A stretch of DNA of 64,000 nucleotides from RI-153 sp963752935 (GTDB lineage: Bacteria; Chloroflexota; Anaerolineae; Caldilineales; Caldilineaceae). Under the pieces are notes generated by a model. That model had not been told where the DNA came from. It was given only the letters and a program-made list of their open reading frames with translations, and did not search any database. Positions within the stretch are counted from its first letter, which is position 1. Every line of letters begins with the position of its first letter. Location: contig CAVWAL010000008.1 in NCBI GenBank assembly GCA_963752935.1, positions 496,001 to 560,000 of the forward strand, read 5' to 3'. Of this stretch, positions 10,373 to 18,326 are shown piece after piece. A program made the translations under genes and the position numbers.

Positions 10373-11077
10373 TCAAACTGCAATCAATCGAAGTGAATGT
10401 TTGCGAAACGGTGCAATCTGGATCATCTGCGAGACGGCCGCGCTCTCACCTGGATAGGCAGCAGATGCAGTCGCCCGTACAGTCACTGTACGTGGACCGG
10501 CAGGAATTGTTGGATCAAGCGCATGCCGGATCCGAATGGGCACATCCTTGCGTGCCCCGGGGAAGAGGATCGGGCCAGGCCCCATCTCATACCAGGCGGA
10601 ACTGATCCCTTCGACGCTTAACTTGAACTGTACACCCGGCGCAGGGCCGAGGTTCTGAACCGTGACAATGCCTTCAAGGAGGGCATCCACCGTCAGCGAG
10701 GAATCGGCCAGGCGAAAGCTCAGACTAATCGCCTGCGAAACGCCCTCGGTCACAAAGAAACGGAAGGTATGCTCACCGATCTGCACAACATCACCGTCGA
10801 ATATGTCCACTGAACCGCGGGGAGGAAGCAACACTCCCTGGCCTGACAGCACAATCGCGCTCTGGCCCAGATTGACCAGGCGATAGCCACGACCGGCCTG
10901 GGTAGCGATCAGTTGTGCGTGTCGCGGCTCAATACCGGCCCCACGCCCCGCTTCAAGGACAATATCATTCCGGCTATCACTGCCTATATGAAAAATCGCT
11001 CTGTTGAGCAAATACTCTTTGCGCCAACCTTCACGATCTATTACTTCCACTCGATTTTTCGCTTGCGGATTTTCCAT
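10373..11077 (-). CDS. FHA-domain protein with C-terminal Ig-like domain
   Basis: A 234-residue soluble protein. Residues about 20-110 look like an FHA domain: FHIGSDSRNDIVLE gives the conserved glycine/serine/asparagine positions, GIEPRHAQL the RH motif, then DIFDGDVVQIGEHTFRFF. The rest is a beta-rich Ig/NEW3-like domain (LEGIVTVQNLGPAPGVQFKLSV, then PAGPRTVTVRATA). It has no signal peptide or membrane segment. It is the first gene of a four-gene set (FHA, VWA, FHA, FG-GAP). A candidate promoter sits just upstream at 11104-11131. FHA domains regulate type VI secretion through threonine phosphorylation in some bacteria. A similar role here is only suggested by position, and no kinase or phosphatase gene is visible in the window. 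Confidence 0.8.
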   Translation of the reverse strand: MENPQAKNRVEVIDREGWRKEYLLNRAIFHIGSDSRNDIVLEAGRGAGIEPRHAQLIATQAGRGYRLVNLGQSAIVLSGQGVLLPPRGSVDIFDGDVVQIGEHTFRFFVTEGVSQAISLSFRLADSSLTVDALLEGIVTVQNLGPAPGVQFKLSVEGISSAWYEMGPGPILFPGARKDVPIRIRHALDPTIPAGPRTVTVRATASAAYPGESAAVSQMIQIAPFRKHSLRLIAV

Positions 11078-11390
11078 AGAGTTTCACTTGAGGGAGTAAG
11101 AGTATCATAAGTAGGCCGTGCCCGTGTTCAACTGCCAGGCAAGCAGATACAAACGCCGCAAAGGATGTTTACCTGAGGCGGTACGAGAGGCATACGGCAC
11201 CTATGCGCTGAGGCATATATCTACCTCACGTTATACCTATAATCTCGTTTAATTGGAAGAAAGACGACAGCAACAACAGTATACATAAAACCAGAGACAA
11301 CGTAAAGTGCTGGGCTGCCCTTTTGGAGCACCCGCTGTTGGCGAGTCTGTCTAGCCGCAACAGTCACAAATGCAATGGATCTTGGTCGCC
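11078..11390 (-). promoter_or_regulatory. Intergenic gap with candidate promoter for the FHA/VWA module
   Basis: This 313-bp stretch has no convincing gene. On the minus strand it holds TTGAAC (11126-11131), a 16-bp spacer and TATGAT (11104-11109). That would start a transcript about 20 nt before the FHA start codon at 11077. I see no rho-independent terminator after the methyltransferase that ends at 11391, so read-through from the eCIS operon is possible as well. Confidence 0.45.
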
Positions 11391-13055
11391 TTACCCGATC
11401 AGCAGTTGCAGTTTGGCAAACCATTCAAGCTTGGCTGCCACCGAACGCTCCACGGTGGCACGCGGATCGGACTCAGATGCGGCAGCAGACGCCGATGCAC
11501 CTTCCTCACCAATGCGCCACTCTCCACGCGCCAGCGGACCCACAATCACGGCTTGAACCAAGTCGTCGACCTGTTTTGTGCCATCGAGTCGCGCCAAAAG
11601 GAATCGCTCCAGAGGCGTGAGATCGATCCGGCGTAAGCTTAAGTCCGCTGCCCTGTTCTGTTTCATCGCCTGCCAGCGGGCCCATGGGCTTGCCAGCGGG
11701 CAATCGCTGACATGGGTAACAAATCGTCCGCGCTGGACATGGCAATTGATCAGCTCTGGGCTGCTGCCATAGCCGCGGATAAGGCCGGATAGCAGCACAA
11801 GACGATCCTCGCCACGCTGCACAATGTCCACCCCATCCAGAGCTTGTTGCCAGTGCGTAGCCTGCGGGTTAAGTTCGGCCAACGACGTATAGGCAGCATC
11901 CTGCAACTCGTCAAGAGAGAAACGCTGCGGCCAATGGGCGCGCAGGTAGGTCAACGCCACCACGGTCAGCGGGTGATCGGTGGCCAGACTTGCCCCATCC
12001 GCAGAAATAAACTTGACGACCTGATTCTTCGTCTTGTCATCCACGACGACTTCGGCGCTTGCCGACGAGGAGAAGTAGAACGACTCAAGCGCGGCGTGGT
12101 TGAGCGCGCTGCCCAGTTTGACATCGGCCCGGCACAGGATCGAGCGTCGGAAGGAGCGATTGCGCAGGAAATCCATATATTGCTCGGCTTCCACACTGGT
12201 ACGGACCATCTCGCGCAATTTGGTTGTGGCTTCGGCAGGAATATTCGTAGACAACATGCTGCTAAAATCAGCATCGCCCACATAACTCAGTCCGTGAGCA
12301 CGGGTGTGCGTCACGAACTGGTGAAAATAGACGGGATCGTTTACGTCAGACAGTTCATCATGTAGGAAGGTAGAGGCATCACGATCCAACGCCACTAGAT
12401 TCCCTTGCAGGTAGGTCTGCAGCATATCACGATAGGCTGAAGGAAACGCGCTGTAGGGAATCGGTGTGTCGCGATCGGTTGCCTGGGCCAACCATTCAAC
12501 GAAAGCGCGTGCCCGACTGGCTCGTTCGAGAGGATCGCTGAGATCCTGGACATGATAGAACATCATCTCACGCAGACCGCGCAACATAAACCAGCCGGGG
12601 TAGGTGTTGTAACTGATGTAGGCGACGCCTTGCGCTGTCAACGCCTGGGCGCAGAGACGGAGCAGTGCATCGCGTACGGGTGCAGCCACCCAAGAGTAAA
12701 CGCCGTGGGCGATGATGTAATCGAACTGGCCCAAGCTACCATCCCAATCCAAAATATCGAGATGGTGGAGCGTCACGTTGTCCAGCCCTAACTCGGCGAT
12801 GCAGCTCTGTCCGTCTTCGATCTGACGCGCCGAGTAGTCAACCCCGACAAACTGACTATTGGGAAGACTCACCGCCATGGGGATCAGGTTGTAGCCGGCA
12901 GCACAGCCAATCTCCAGGACACGACAGCTCTCCACAGGCGCAGGCGACATGCCACGCAGACGCGCCACCACGGCGAGCACGTCGGGATGGGTCTGTGCAT
13001 ATGCAGCTCCGTCGTAGGGCACAACATCATACTGGTTACCGAGAGCCGTCGTCAC
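11391..13055 (-). CDS. Class I SAM methyltransferase with methyltransferase regulatory domain
   Basis: A 554-residue protein starting at a GTG that overlaps the stop of the preceding gene (GTGA), so translation is probably coupled. The N-terminal third is a Rossmann-type methyltransferase: VLEIGCAAGYNL is motif I, VGVDYSARQIE the acidic residue that holds the SAM ribose, and HGVYSWV the later motif. The middle matches the pattern of the methyltransferase regulatory domain (YNTYPGWFMLRGLREMMFYH; DFSSMLSTN). A C-terminal domain of about 200 residues follows. The substrate is unknown. Enzymes of this two-domain type are scattered in bacteria and are not part of the eCIS particle core. Its tight coupling to a baseplate-associated gene suggests that it modifies a particle protein or a cargo. 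That is inference. Confidence 0.8.
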   Translation of the reverse strand: MTTALGNQYDVVPYDGAAYAQTHPDVLAVVARLRGMSPAPVESCRVLEIGCAAGYNLIPMAVSLPNSQFVGVDYSARQIEDGQSCIAELGLDNVTLHHLDILDWDGSLGQFDYIIAHGVYSWVAAPVRDALLRLCAQALTAQGVAYISYNTYPGWFMLRGLREMMFYHVQDLSDPLERASRARAFVEWLAQATDRDTPIPYSAFPSAYRDMLQTYLQGNLVALDRDASTFLHDELSDVNDPVYFHQFVTHTRAHGLSYVGDADFSSMLSTNIPAEATTKLREMVRTSVEAEQYMDFLRNRSFRRSILCRADVKLGSALNHAALESFYFSSSASAEVVVDDKTKNQVVKFISADGASLATDHPLTVVALTYLRAHWPQRFSLDELQDAAYTSLAELNPQATHWQQALDGVDIVQRGEDRLVLLSGLIRGYGSSPELINCHVQRGRFVTHVSDCPLASPWARWQAMKQNRAADLSLRRIDLTPLERFLLARLDGTKQVDDLVQAVIVGPLARGEWRIGEEGASASAAASESDPRATVERSVAAKLEWFAKLQLLIG

Positions 13056-14197
13056 TGAGCCACCGCCGCACGCCGGCGCAGAGCATATTCGACGAGGTTT
13101 TGCCCAAACTCAAAGGCCGAGCGGATCTCTTCACGCGTCGCCGCGCCGCCGCGCCGCTCGCCTGTCAAGATACACCCATAATCGCAGGTAGAGAAGATCA
13201 CCCCGTTGGCGGCCCAAAGTCCGGGCGCCCCCTGGGTTTCATAGCCGGAAGGTGCAGACGCAAAGAGATGTGGTATCGACAGAAGCGGGTGTCCGGGTCT
13301 AACCGCCTCCAGACGCACGCCGAGCGACTCAGTGATGTCTCGCAGCAAATTGTCCGATGCGGGTGTGGAGCCTCCTTCGCGACGGCAGCTTTCTAGCAGC
13401 AGCGTCCCCCCACCCTGCACAAATCGATAAAGGGCGTTGATCTCTTCTACTTCCAATTGAAAGGCCGCCTTCGCCACCAATGTGAGAATTGTGTAGCGGC
13501 TGAGATCGCCACTGAGCGTCACCTCGTCGTCGACCCACACCCGCAGCGACGGCGATTGGCTAAGAGAGTTGGCCAGATTGGTCACGCCACTGGTGTGGTG
13601 GGCAGTAGACATCCGATTGAGGGCATGAACCCCGATCAGTGCATTGTGCGTGTTAAACGTAGCCACGCGCGGGCGAAACCTCAGATCGATCTGATTTTGC
13701 CCAGAACGATTGTCCACGGCATTGGTAACAGGCTGGCTGAGATCCATGCGGTAGATACGCGCCAATTCCACCAGAGGGGAATCGGGGGCGTCGATCACGG
13801 TCTCGATGTTATAGCCGGTGTAGACATAGTAGGGGCTGTCCCCGTGCCGGCCATTCAAGGGCTGGGGACGGCTCTCGTCATAACTGATCAGGATGTGGAG
13901 CGTCCCCGCCTGATAGGTCCCCAGATCGTAGGGAGTGGGTTCGGCCACCACAAGTGTATTTCCGCTAGGATCAATGGCAACACCGGGCAGAATATAGACA
14001 GTCTGGCTGGGTGGATCACTGGCGATCACCTCCATACCGGTGACGATGCCGACACCATGATTGGCAAGGGCATGTAGACGATGGTGAAAGAGGTGATAGT
14101 CGTGCGCCTCTTGCCAGACGTCGGCAGTAACGGCCATGCCGTCAAATGCGCTGAGACGTCGGCCCGGGTAGCTGCGCAGCAGGGAATAAGCACTCAT
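13052..14197 (-). CDS. Baseplate-associated protein with DUF4159-like C-terminal domain
   Basis: A 381-residue protein directly after tail protein I. The N-terminal half has a pattern seen in phage and eCIS baseplate or fibre-attachment proteins: a His-rich start, GVGIVTGMEV, then VYILPGVAIDPSGNTLVV. The C-terminal half (about residues 215-375) resembles DUF4159/glutamine-amidotransferase-like folds: YTILTLVAKAAFQLEVEEI, FVQGGGTLLLESCRREGG, then GVIFSTCDYGCIL and EIRSAFEFGQNLVEYA. I do not see a complete catalytic triad that I can assign. The gene overlaps the following methyltransferase by 4 bp. It might be the adaptor that carries a fibre or a receptor-binding element, since no long fibre gene is present. 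The function is otherwise unknown. Confidence 0.6.
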   Translation of the reverse strand: MSAYSLLRSYPGRRLSAFDGMAVTADVWQEAHDYHLFHHRLHALANHGVGIVTGMEVIASDPPSQTVYILPGVAIDPSGNTLVVAEPTPYDLGTYQAGTLHILISYDESRPQPLNGRHGDSPYYVYTGYNIETVIDAPDSPLVELARIYRMDLSQPVTNAVDNRSGQNQIDLRFRPRVATFNTHNALIGVHALNRMSTAHHTSGVTNLANSLSQSPSLRVWVDDEVTLSGDLSRYTILTLVAKAAFQLEVEEINALYRFVQGGGTLLLESCRREGGSTPASDNLLRDITESLGVRLEAVRPGHPLLSIPHLFASAPSGYETQGAPGLWAANGVIFSTCDYGCILTGERRGGAATREEIRSAFEFGQNLVEYALRRRAAVAQ

Positions 14198-14240
14198 GCG
14201 TCGATCCTTTGATCCGTTGATTTAGGTTCCAAATGCCTTT

Positions 14241-15305
14241 TCAGATCGACTCGATCTGAAGAGTGTAACTGGTATGGGCAGGTTTTTCGGCGTCGATGAT
14301 CTGCGTGATGATGCGCTGCCAGGCCGATTCTTCCTTCGCTCCGGCGGAGCCGTCCAGTTCGGCGGCGGGCAGACGCACAATCACCGTGAACGTGTGCGGG
14401 CGATTCTGCAGGCCCAGGGCACGGCTGTCTCCCAGGATACCGCTTCGCCCCACACGCAGATTTTCTGCCTTGTGTTCGATAATCTGGATTTCGCCGCCGG
14501 TGTAGATCTGCAAGTATTCTTGAAGGCCCATGCGTGTCCCGCGCTTTTCATAGAGCCGGCGCGCCGCCTTCAACAGATCGCGTCGGCGTTCTTCGGGCCA
14601 GTTCTCGTCGAGCACTAAATCGAGCCATGAAGCCAGAAAAGGCAGAAAGTCAGGCGGCGCTGTGGCAGGATCGAAATACTTCTCGGTGTGGCCGATTTGC
14701 CGGCTAATCGGTGACCAAAAGCTCTCAAACAGCATCAGCAGCCGCCCCATCAGATCGTCGCGGGTGTAGAGCGCCGGTAGATAACGCAGATAGGTGCCCT
14801 TCGACAGCACCGGGATTTCGATCCACTCGCTGTCGTCGAAACGATCTTGATGCGCCACACTGCGCGCCGTGACCACGGCCCCGGTCTCAATCGTCCAGTC
14901 ATCCCGGCGCTGGACAACGTTGGTGATCACTTCGAACTCGTAGCTCGTGCCCGGTTCAGTCTGACCATCGCGGGTCCATACAACGTAGAGGCTGTCGCCC
15001 ACACCGCGAATCGAAATCACTACGTCGTCGGGTCCGTTCACACGATCTGCTTCGACAAGCGTAAGCCCGGCCGGTATCGATAGCTCCAGGCTGAAGGCAG
15101 ACAATGCCTCTCGTACTTCCAGCCGGCAGAACAGGTGTAGCTCCTCGCCGGGATAGCGACGGTAGGCATCGGCGGCATAGGAGAGCGCTATACGATGTGC
15201 AGGACGAACACGTCGACGACGCGAATCCTCACTGCGCCTCGAACGGCTATACGAGACGGTGACGGGTTGGAGCGGAGCGCTCGGATCAGGCAAGGTCACA
15301 GACAC
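14241..15305 (-). CDS. eCIS baseplate protein, phage tail protein I family (Afp12-like position)
   Basis: A 354-residue protein. The C-terminal two thirds carry the tail-protein-I signature: a start near YLRYLPALYTRDD, LLMLFESFWSPI, DFLPFLASWLDL, RRDLLKAARRLYEKRGTRMGL, then YTGGEIQIIEH. In contractile tails this protein is a baseplate wedge component that works with the gp47/J protein encoded just upstream (gap 10 bp). The first 150 residues are an added beta-rich domain (SLELSIPAGLTLVEADRV) that resembles the cohesin/Ig-like domains of the region and is not usual in short gpI homologues. It ends about 40 bp before the next gene of the operon. Confidence 0.85.
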   Translation of the reverse strand: MSVTLPDPSAPLQPVTVSYSRSRRSEDSRRRRVRPAHRIALSYAADAYRRYPGEELHLFCRLEVREALSAFSLELSIPAGLTLVEADRVNGPDDVVISIRGVGDSLYVVWTRDGQTEPGTSYEFEVITNVVQRRDDWTIETGAVVTARSVAHQDRFDDSEWIEIPVLSKGTYLRYLPALYTRDDLMGRLLMLFESFWSPISRQIGHTEKYFDPATAPPDFLPFLASWLDLVLDENWPEERRRDLLKAARRLYEKRGTRMGLQEYLQIYTGGEIQIIEHKAENLRVGRSGILGDSRALGLQNRPHTFTVIVRLPAAELDGSAGAKEESAWQRIITQIIDAEKPAHTSYTLQIESI

Positions 15306-15315
15306 GATCCTTCCA

Positions 15316-17505
15316 TCAGTTGTAGTTCAAGGTCGGGTTGATCTCGCCCGGGGGGGTGATTGGCTTAGGCATCGTGCCGTTGCCGCGTCCGCCGTTGGGA
15401 TTGGCGCGCGGATCGTTCACGGTCACCTCGTGGATCAGCGAACAGATCAGCGCATCTTCGTCAAGATAGAGCACCCGGTCCACGGCTTGCAGCAAGGGCT
15501 GATTGGCGGCGCCTTCCATTTGCTCGGCAGTCGAAGACTCGCGCACCGGGAGCACCTGCCGCGACGCTACCTGAAGATCTTGCAGGTGACGTACGCCGGG
15601 CACATTCTGAATTAGGGCATGAATGTCCGAAAGATAGAGCGCACGACCAAAGGGCCAGCCGTCCCAGCCTTCAGGCATCAGCTCATTCGAAGGATCATCA
15701 GGATTGAGCAACTTCAACGGCGAGAGGAAGCTACGCAAGGCGCGGTTGATGCGCCCGCGCAGCGCTTCAGAAGGGATGTGATCTTCGCCCACGACTTGAA
15801 GGTTGACCTGCACGCCCACATACGCCGGTTCACGCACGAGCAACGTTGTCGTCAGCAGACGATACTTATCGAGAAAAGCATCGACCTGCTGTGCCAACGA
15901 TGCCGTCAGGTAGAGCCCGCTGAGATCGCCGGCTTGCAGCGATTCAAAAGCCGCGGGCACAACCAGCAGATCCACTGTGCCCGGTGTGGGTGATTTCGAT
16001 CCGTGGCCCGGTGTCAGGCATTTGACTCGCGCCACATTCCTGCCGGATTTGAGCGCCAGATCCTGAAAGTCTTCGGCCGTCACCGCGCGCTGTTGAGTAC
16101 GCAGCTCTTGCGGCACACGGATCTTGGCCTGATCCAGCGTCTCGGCGTCGCGGCCCCCCTCGGCACGAATCAAGTTTGTGACAGAATCAATATAGGGGAT
16201 AGATGAGCGCAGGGTGGTGAGCCGATTGGGGGGCAGGTTGCCGCGCAATCCACCGCCCGAGCGGTATTGGGTAAAGCGGACACGACGGTTGGCGTCGGGC
16301 ACTCGTCCATACTGCTGCATTTTGCCATCGCTCTGGCGAATGCTGGGCCCCAGTTGAATTTCACCGTTGGCCGTGTTGAGGGTGTAGTGACGATCATAGC
16401 GAGATGAACGAGAGAAATCGTCGACGCGCGTCCACGGTACGAAGACGATACTGCCGTCGACTCGCTCTTCGATTTCGAGCATTTCTCCCTCTCCCGGATC
16501 AAGCAGAGGAGCGTTGAAGAGGGTAAACAGTTCGCCCGGTTCCCCGTTTGTGATGCCAAGATCCTCATTGCGCACGAGGGTTGCATGGGTAGCGGTAACC
16601 GCAGCCCCCAGGGCGTAAGCAGTGATCTTGGCCACACGCGGAGAGCGACTGTAGACGCCCTGCGACGAACGACGCTGCTCAAACCGGCAACGCAGCCAGT
16701 AGGCGCTCACCCCCTGGATTTCGTCGGAACGCGCCGAGAGGGGCAGATAGAAAACCAAGCGCCCAGAAGGATTGTTGAGCCCCCCCGTGGTATCCTGTTC
16801 CCCGCTGAACTGGCTCGGCATAACCTCGTACCATTGACCATCGCCCAGCGAGCATTCCCACACCAAGGGTGGATCGTCACGACGCACACCGGTGCCCCCC
16901 GTGGCCAGACATTCCAACGCTAGCTGTAAGATATAGCCATTAACAGGGCGGCCTTCGTCGAAGCCCAGATAAAATGTGTCTCCCTGCACCGGATCGGCGT
17001 CGCGGAAGACGCGAAAATCCTGTACGGTGAGCCGCGACAGGTAATTGCGGGCAAAGTCAACGCTGCGGCGCAATTGGGTGAGCCGGGGCGATGCAATCGT
17101 AAGACGCCGATCGGTCGAGAAAACTACCTCCGCCTCCCCCTCTAATGGACGATTCATGACCTCGACAAATTCGGGCACAATGGCGATGGTGTCATCGTCC
17201 TCGCGAATGGGGAAGGGCATCGATAGACGGACGGTGAGTTCTGTACGTGCGCTGGATGCCGGCCTCAGCGTGATTCCCAACAGCTCCATAAACTTGACGT
17301 AGTTCTTGTCGGGCACACGGTTGAGCCGATAGACCATCAACTCGGTCATCCAGGCGAAGAGTTCGATCAGCGTGATGCCAGGATCGCTCAGGTTGTAGTC
17401 GGTCCACTCCGGGCAATATTGAATGATACGGCGGCGGGCTTCATCCACCAGATCACGTTGAAAGCGCAGATCGTCCAGGTTAGGAGAGGGTAAAGACACA
17501 GTCAA
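15316..17505 (-). CDS. eCIS baseplate protein, baseplate J/gp47 family (Afp11-like)
   Basis: A 729-residue wedge protein. Key stretches are the N-terminal LDDLRFQRDLVDEARRRII and YNLSDPGITLIELFAWMTE, a strong hallmark of eCIS and T4 gp6/J-type proteins. The C-terminal baseplate_J core includes VTAEDFQDLALKSGRNVARV, VDLLVVPAA and VGVQVNLQVVGEDH. It would form the ring around the spike that triggers sheath contraction. It sits between gp25 (30 bp upstream) and tail protein I (10 bp downstream), the usual order in eCIS and T6SS-like loci. The length is in the normal range for eCIS versions, which are longer than the phage P2 protein. Confidence 0.92.
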   Translation of the reverse strand: MTVSLPSPNLDDLRFQRDLVDEARRRIIQYCPEWTDYNLSDPGITLIELFAWMTELMVYRLNRVPDKNYVKFMELLGITLRPASSARTELTVRLSMPFPIREDDDTIAIVPEFVEVMNRPLEGEAEVVFSTDRRLTIASPRLTQLRRSVDFARNYLSRLTVQDFRVFRDADPVQGDTFYLGFDEGRPVNGYILQLALECLATGGTGVRRDDPPLVWECSLGDGQWYEVMPSQFSGEQDTTGGLNNPSGRLVFYLPLSARSDEIQGVSAYWLRCRFEQRRSSQGVYSRSPRVAKITAYALGAAVTATHATLVRNEDLGITNGEPGELFTLFNAPLLDPGEGEMLEIEERVDGSIVFVPWTRVDDFSRSSRYDRHYTLNTANGEIQLGPSIRQSDGKMQQYGRVPDANRRVRFTQYRSGGGLRGNLPPNRLTTLRSSIPYIDSVTNLIRAEGGRDAETLDQAKIRVPQELRTQQRAVTAEDFQDLALKSGRNVARVKCLTPGHGSKSPTPGTVDLLVVPAAFESLQAGDLSGLYLTASLAQQVDAFLDKYRLLTTTLLVREPAYVGVQVNLQVVGEDHIPSEALRGRINRALRSFLSPLKLLNPDDPSNELMPEGWDGWPFGRALYLSDIHALIQNVPGVRHLQDLQVASRQVLPVRESSTAEQMEGAANQPLLQAVDRVLYLDEDALICSLIHEVTVNDPRANPNGGRGNGTMPKPITPPGEINPTLNYN

Positions 17506-17535
17506 GCTCCTTATGCTTACCGGGTAAGGGTAAGC

Positions 17536-17958
17536 CTATACAGCGGGTTCATCCATTATGTAGAACGGAAAGACGATGCTTCGTTCGTCGTGCGTACGTT
17601 TGACGCGGTAGAGGATGTTCACCAGGACGACACTGTCGTCGTAGTTGGGATCGTCGACAAGTGTGACCGAAATCACCTCGATGCGTGGCTCCCACATGGC
17701 GAGCGCGTCCTCCACATATTCGATCATCGTCGCTTCGGTGGCAGCATTGCGCGGCGCAAAGACTAGTTCCCATACTCGACAGCCAAAGTCCGGGCGCATC
17801 ACCCGCTCACCCGGTGATGTTTCAAGCACGATACGGATCGATTCCTCTACCTCCGAGGCCCCCTGAGTCAACGCCAACCCGCCGTGCGAGTTGACGCGAA
17901 GTGGAAAGTGCAGCCCACTCCCCACAAACTCCCGGCTCCGCATATCCCTTTCAGCCAT
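17536..17958 (-). CDS. eCIS baseplate wedge protein, GPW/gp25 family (Afp9-like)
   Basis: A 140-residue protein with the complete gp25 pattern: GSGLHFPLRVNSHGGLALTQ, VEESIRIVLETSPGERVMRP, DFGCRVWELVFAP and YVEDALAMWEPRIEV. gp25 caps the wedge and nucleates sheath assembly on the baseplate, using an EPR-like motif that is seen here as EPR in MWEPRIEV. It is placed between the PAAR tip and baseplate J, as expected. Confidence 0.93.
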   Translation of the reverse strand: MAERDMRSREFVGSGLHFPLRVNSHGGLALTQGASEVEESIRIVLETSPGERVMRPDFGCRVWELVFAPRNAATEATMIEYVEDALAMWEPRIEVISVTLVDDPNYDDSVVLVNILYRVKRTHDERSIVFPFYIMDEPAV

Positions 17959-18003
17959 GCACCACTCCCTTCCTTGTCTTCACACACTTCCACATTTACC
18001 GTC

Positions 18004-18297
18004 TCACGGGCCGATGAGGACCGTGGGTGCACCTACTACGATTGTATCCGGCGGGCCTACGCAGGTTGCCATATCGCCCACCCGCGCTGCCGGTAGCCCA
18101 CCGATCAACACGGTCGGCGCGCCGGGGCCGACGATCGGCCCACCCACATGAGGAACAATGCCGGTTACCATCGGGCAAGCGTGCATATCGGTAAGTCTGG
18201 CCGCAGGCATCCCACCGATCAACACAGTGGGGAAACCGCTCACAATCGTTCCGCCATGAGAAGTCGAATCGCCCATACGGGCTGCAGGAACCGGCAT
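18004..18297 (-). CDS. PAAR-domain spike tip protein (Afp10-like)
   Basis: A 97-residue protein with repeated PAAR motifs: PAARMGDSTSHGG, PAARLTDMHACPMV and PAARVGDMATCVGPP, alternating with GxPTVLIGG. The conserved His and Cys residues are those that bind zinc at the apex of PAAR cones. It would sharpen the spike made by the gene just upstream (gap about 30 bp). The short length means that it carries no fused effector domain. Confidence 0.93.
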   Translation of the reverse strand: MPVPAARMGDSTSHGGTIVSGFPTVLIGGMPAARLTDMHACPMVTGIVPHVGGPIVGPGAPTVLIGGLPAARVGDMATCVGPPDTIVVGAPTVLIGP

Positions 18298-18326
18298 AGA
18301 TGAACTCCTTTCGAAAATCGACTGAC

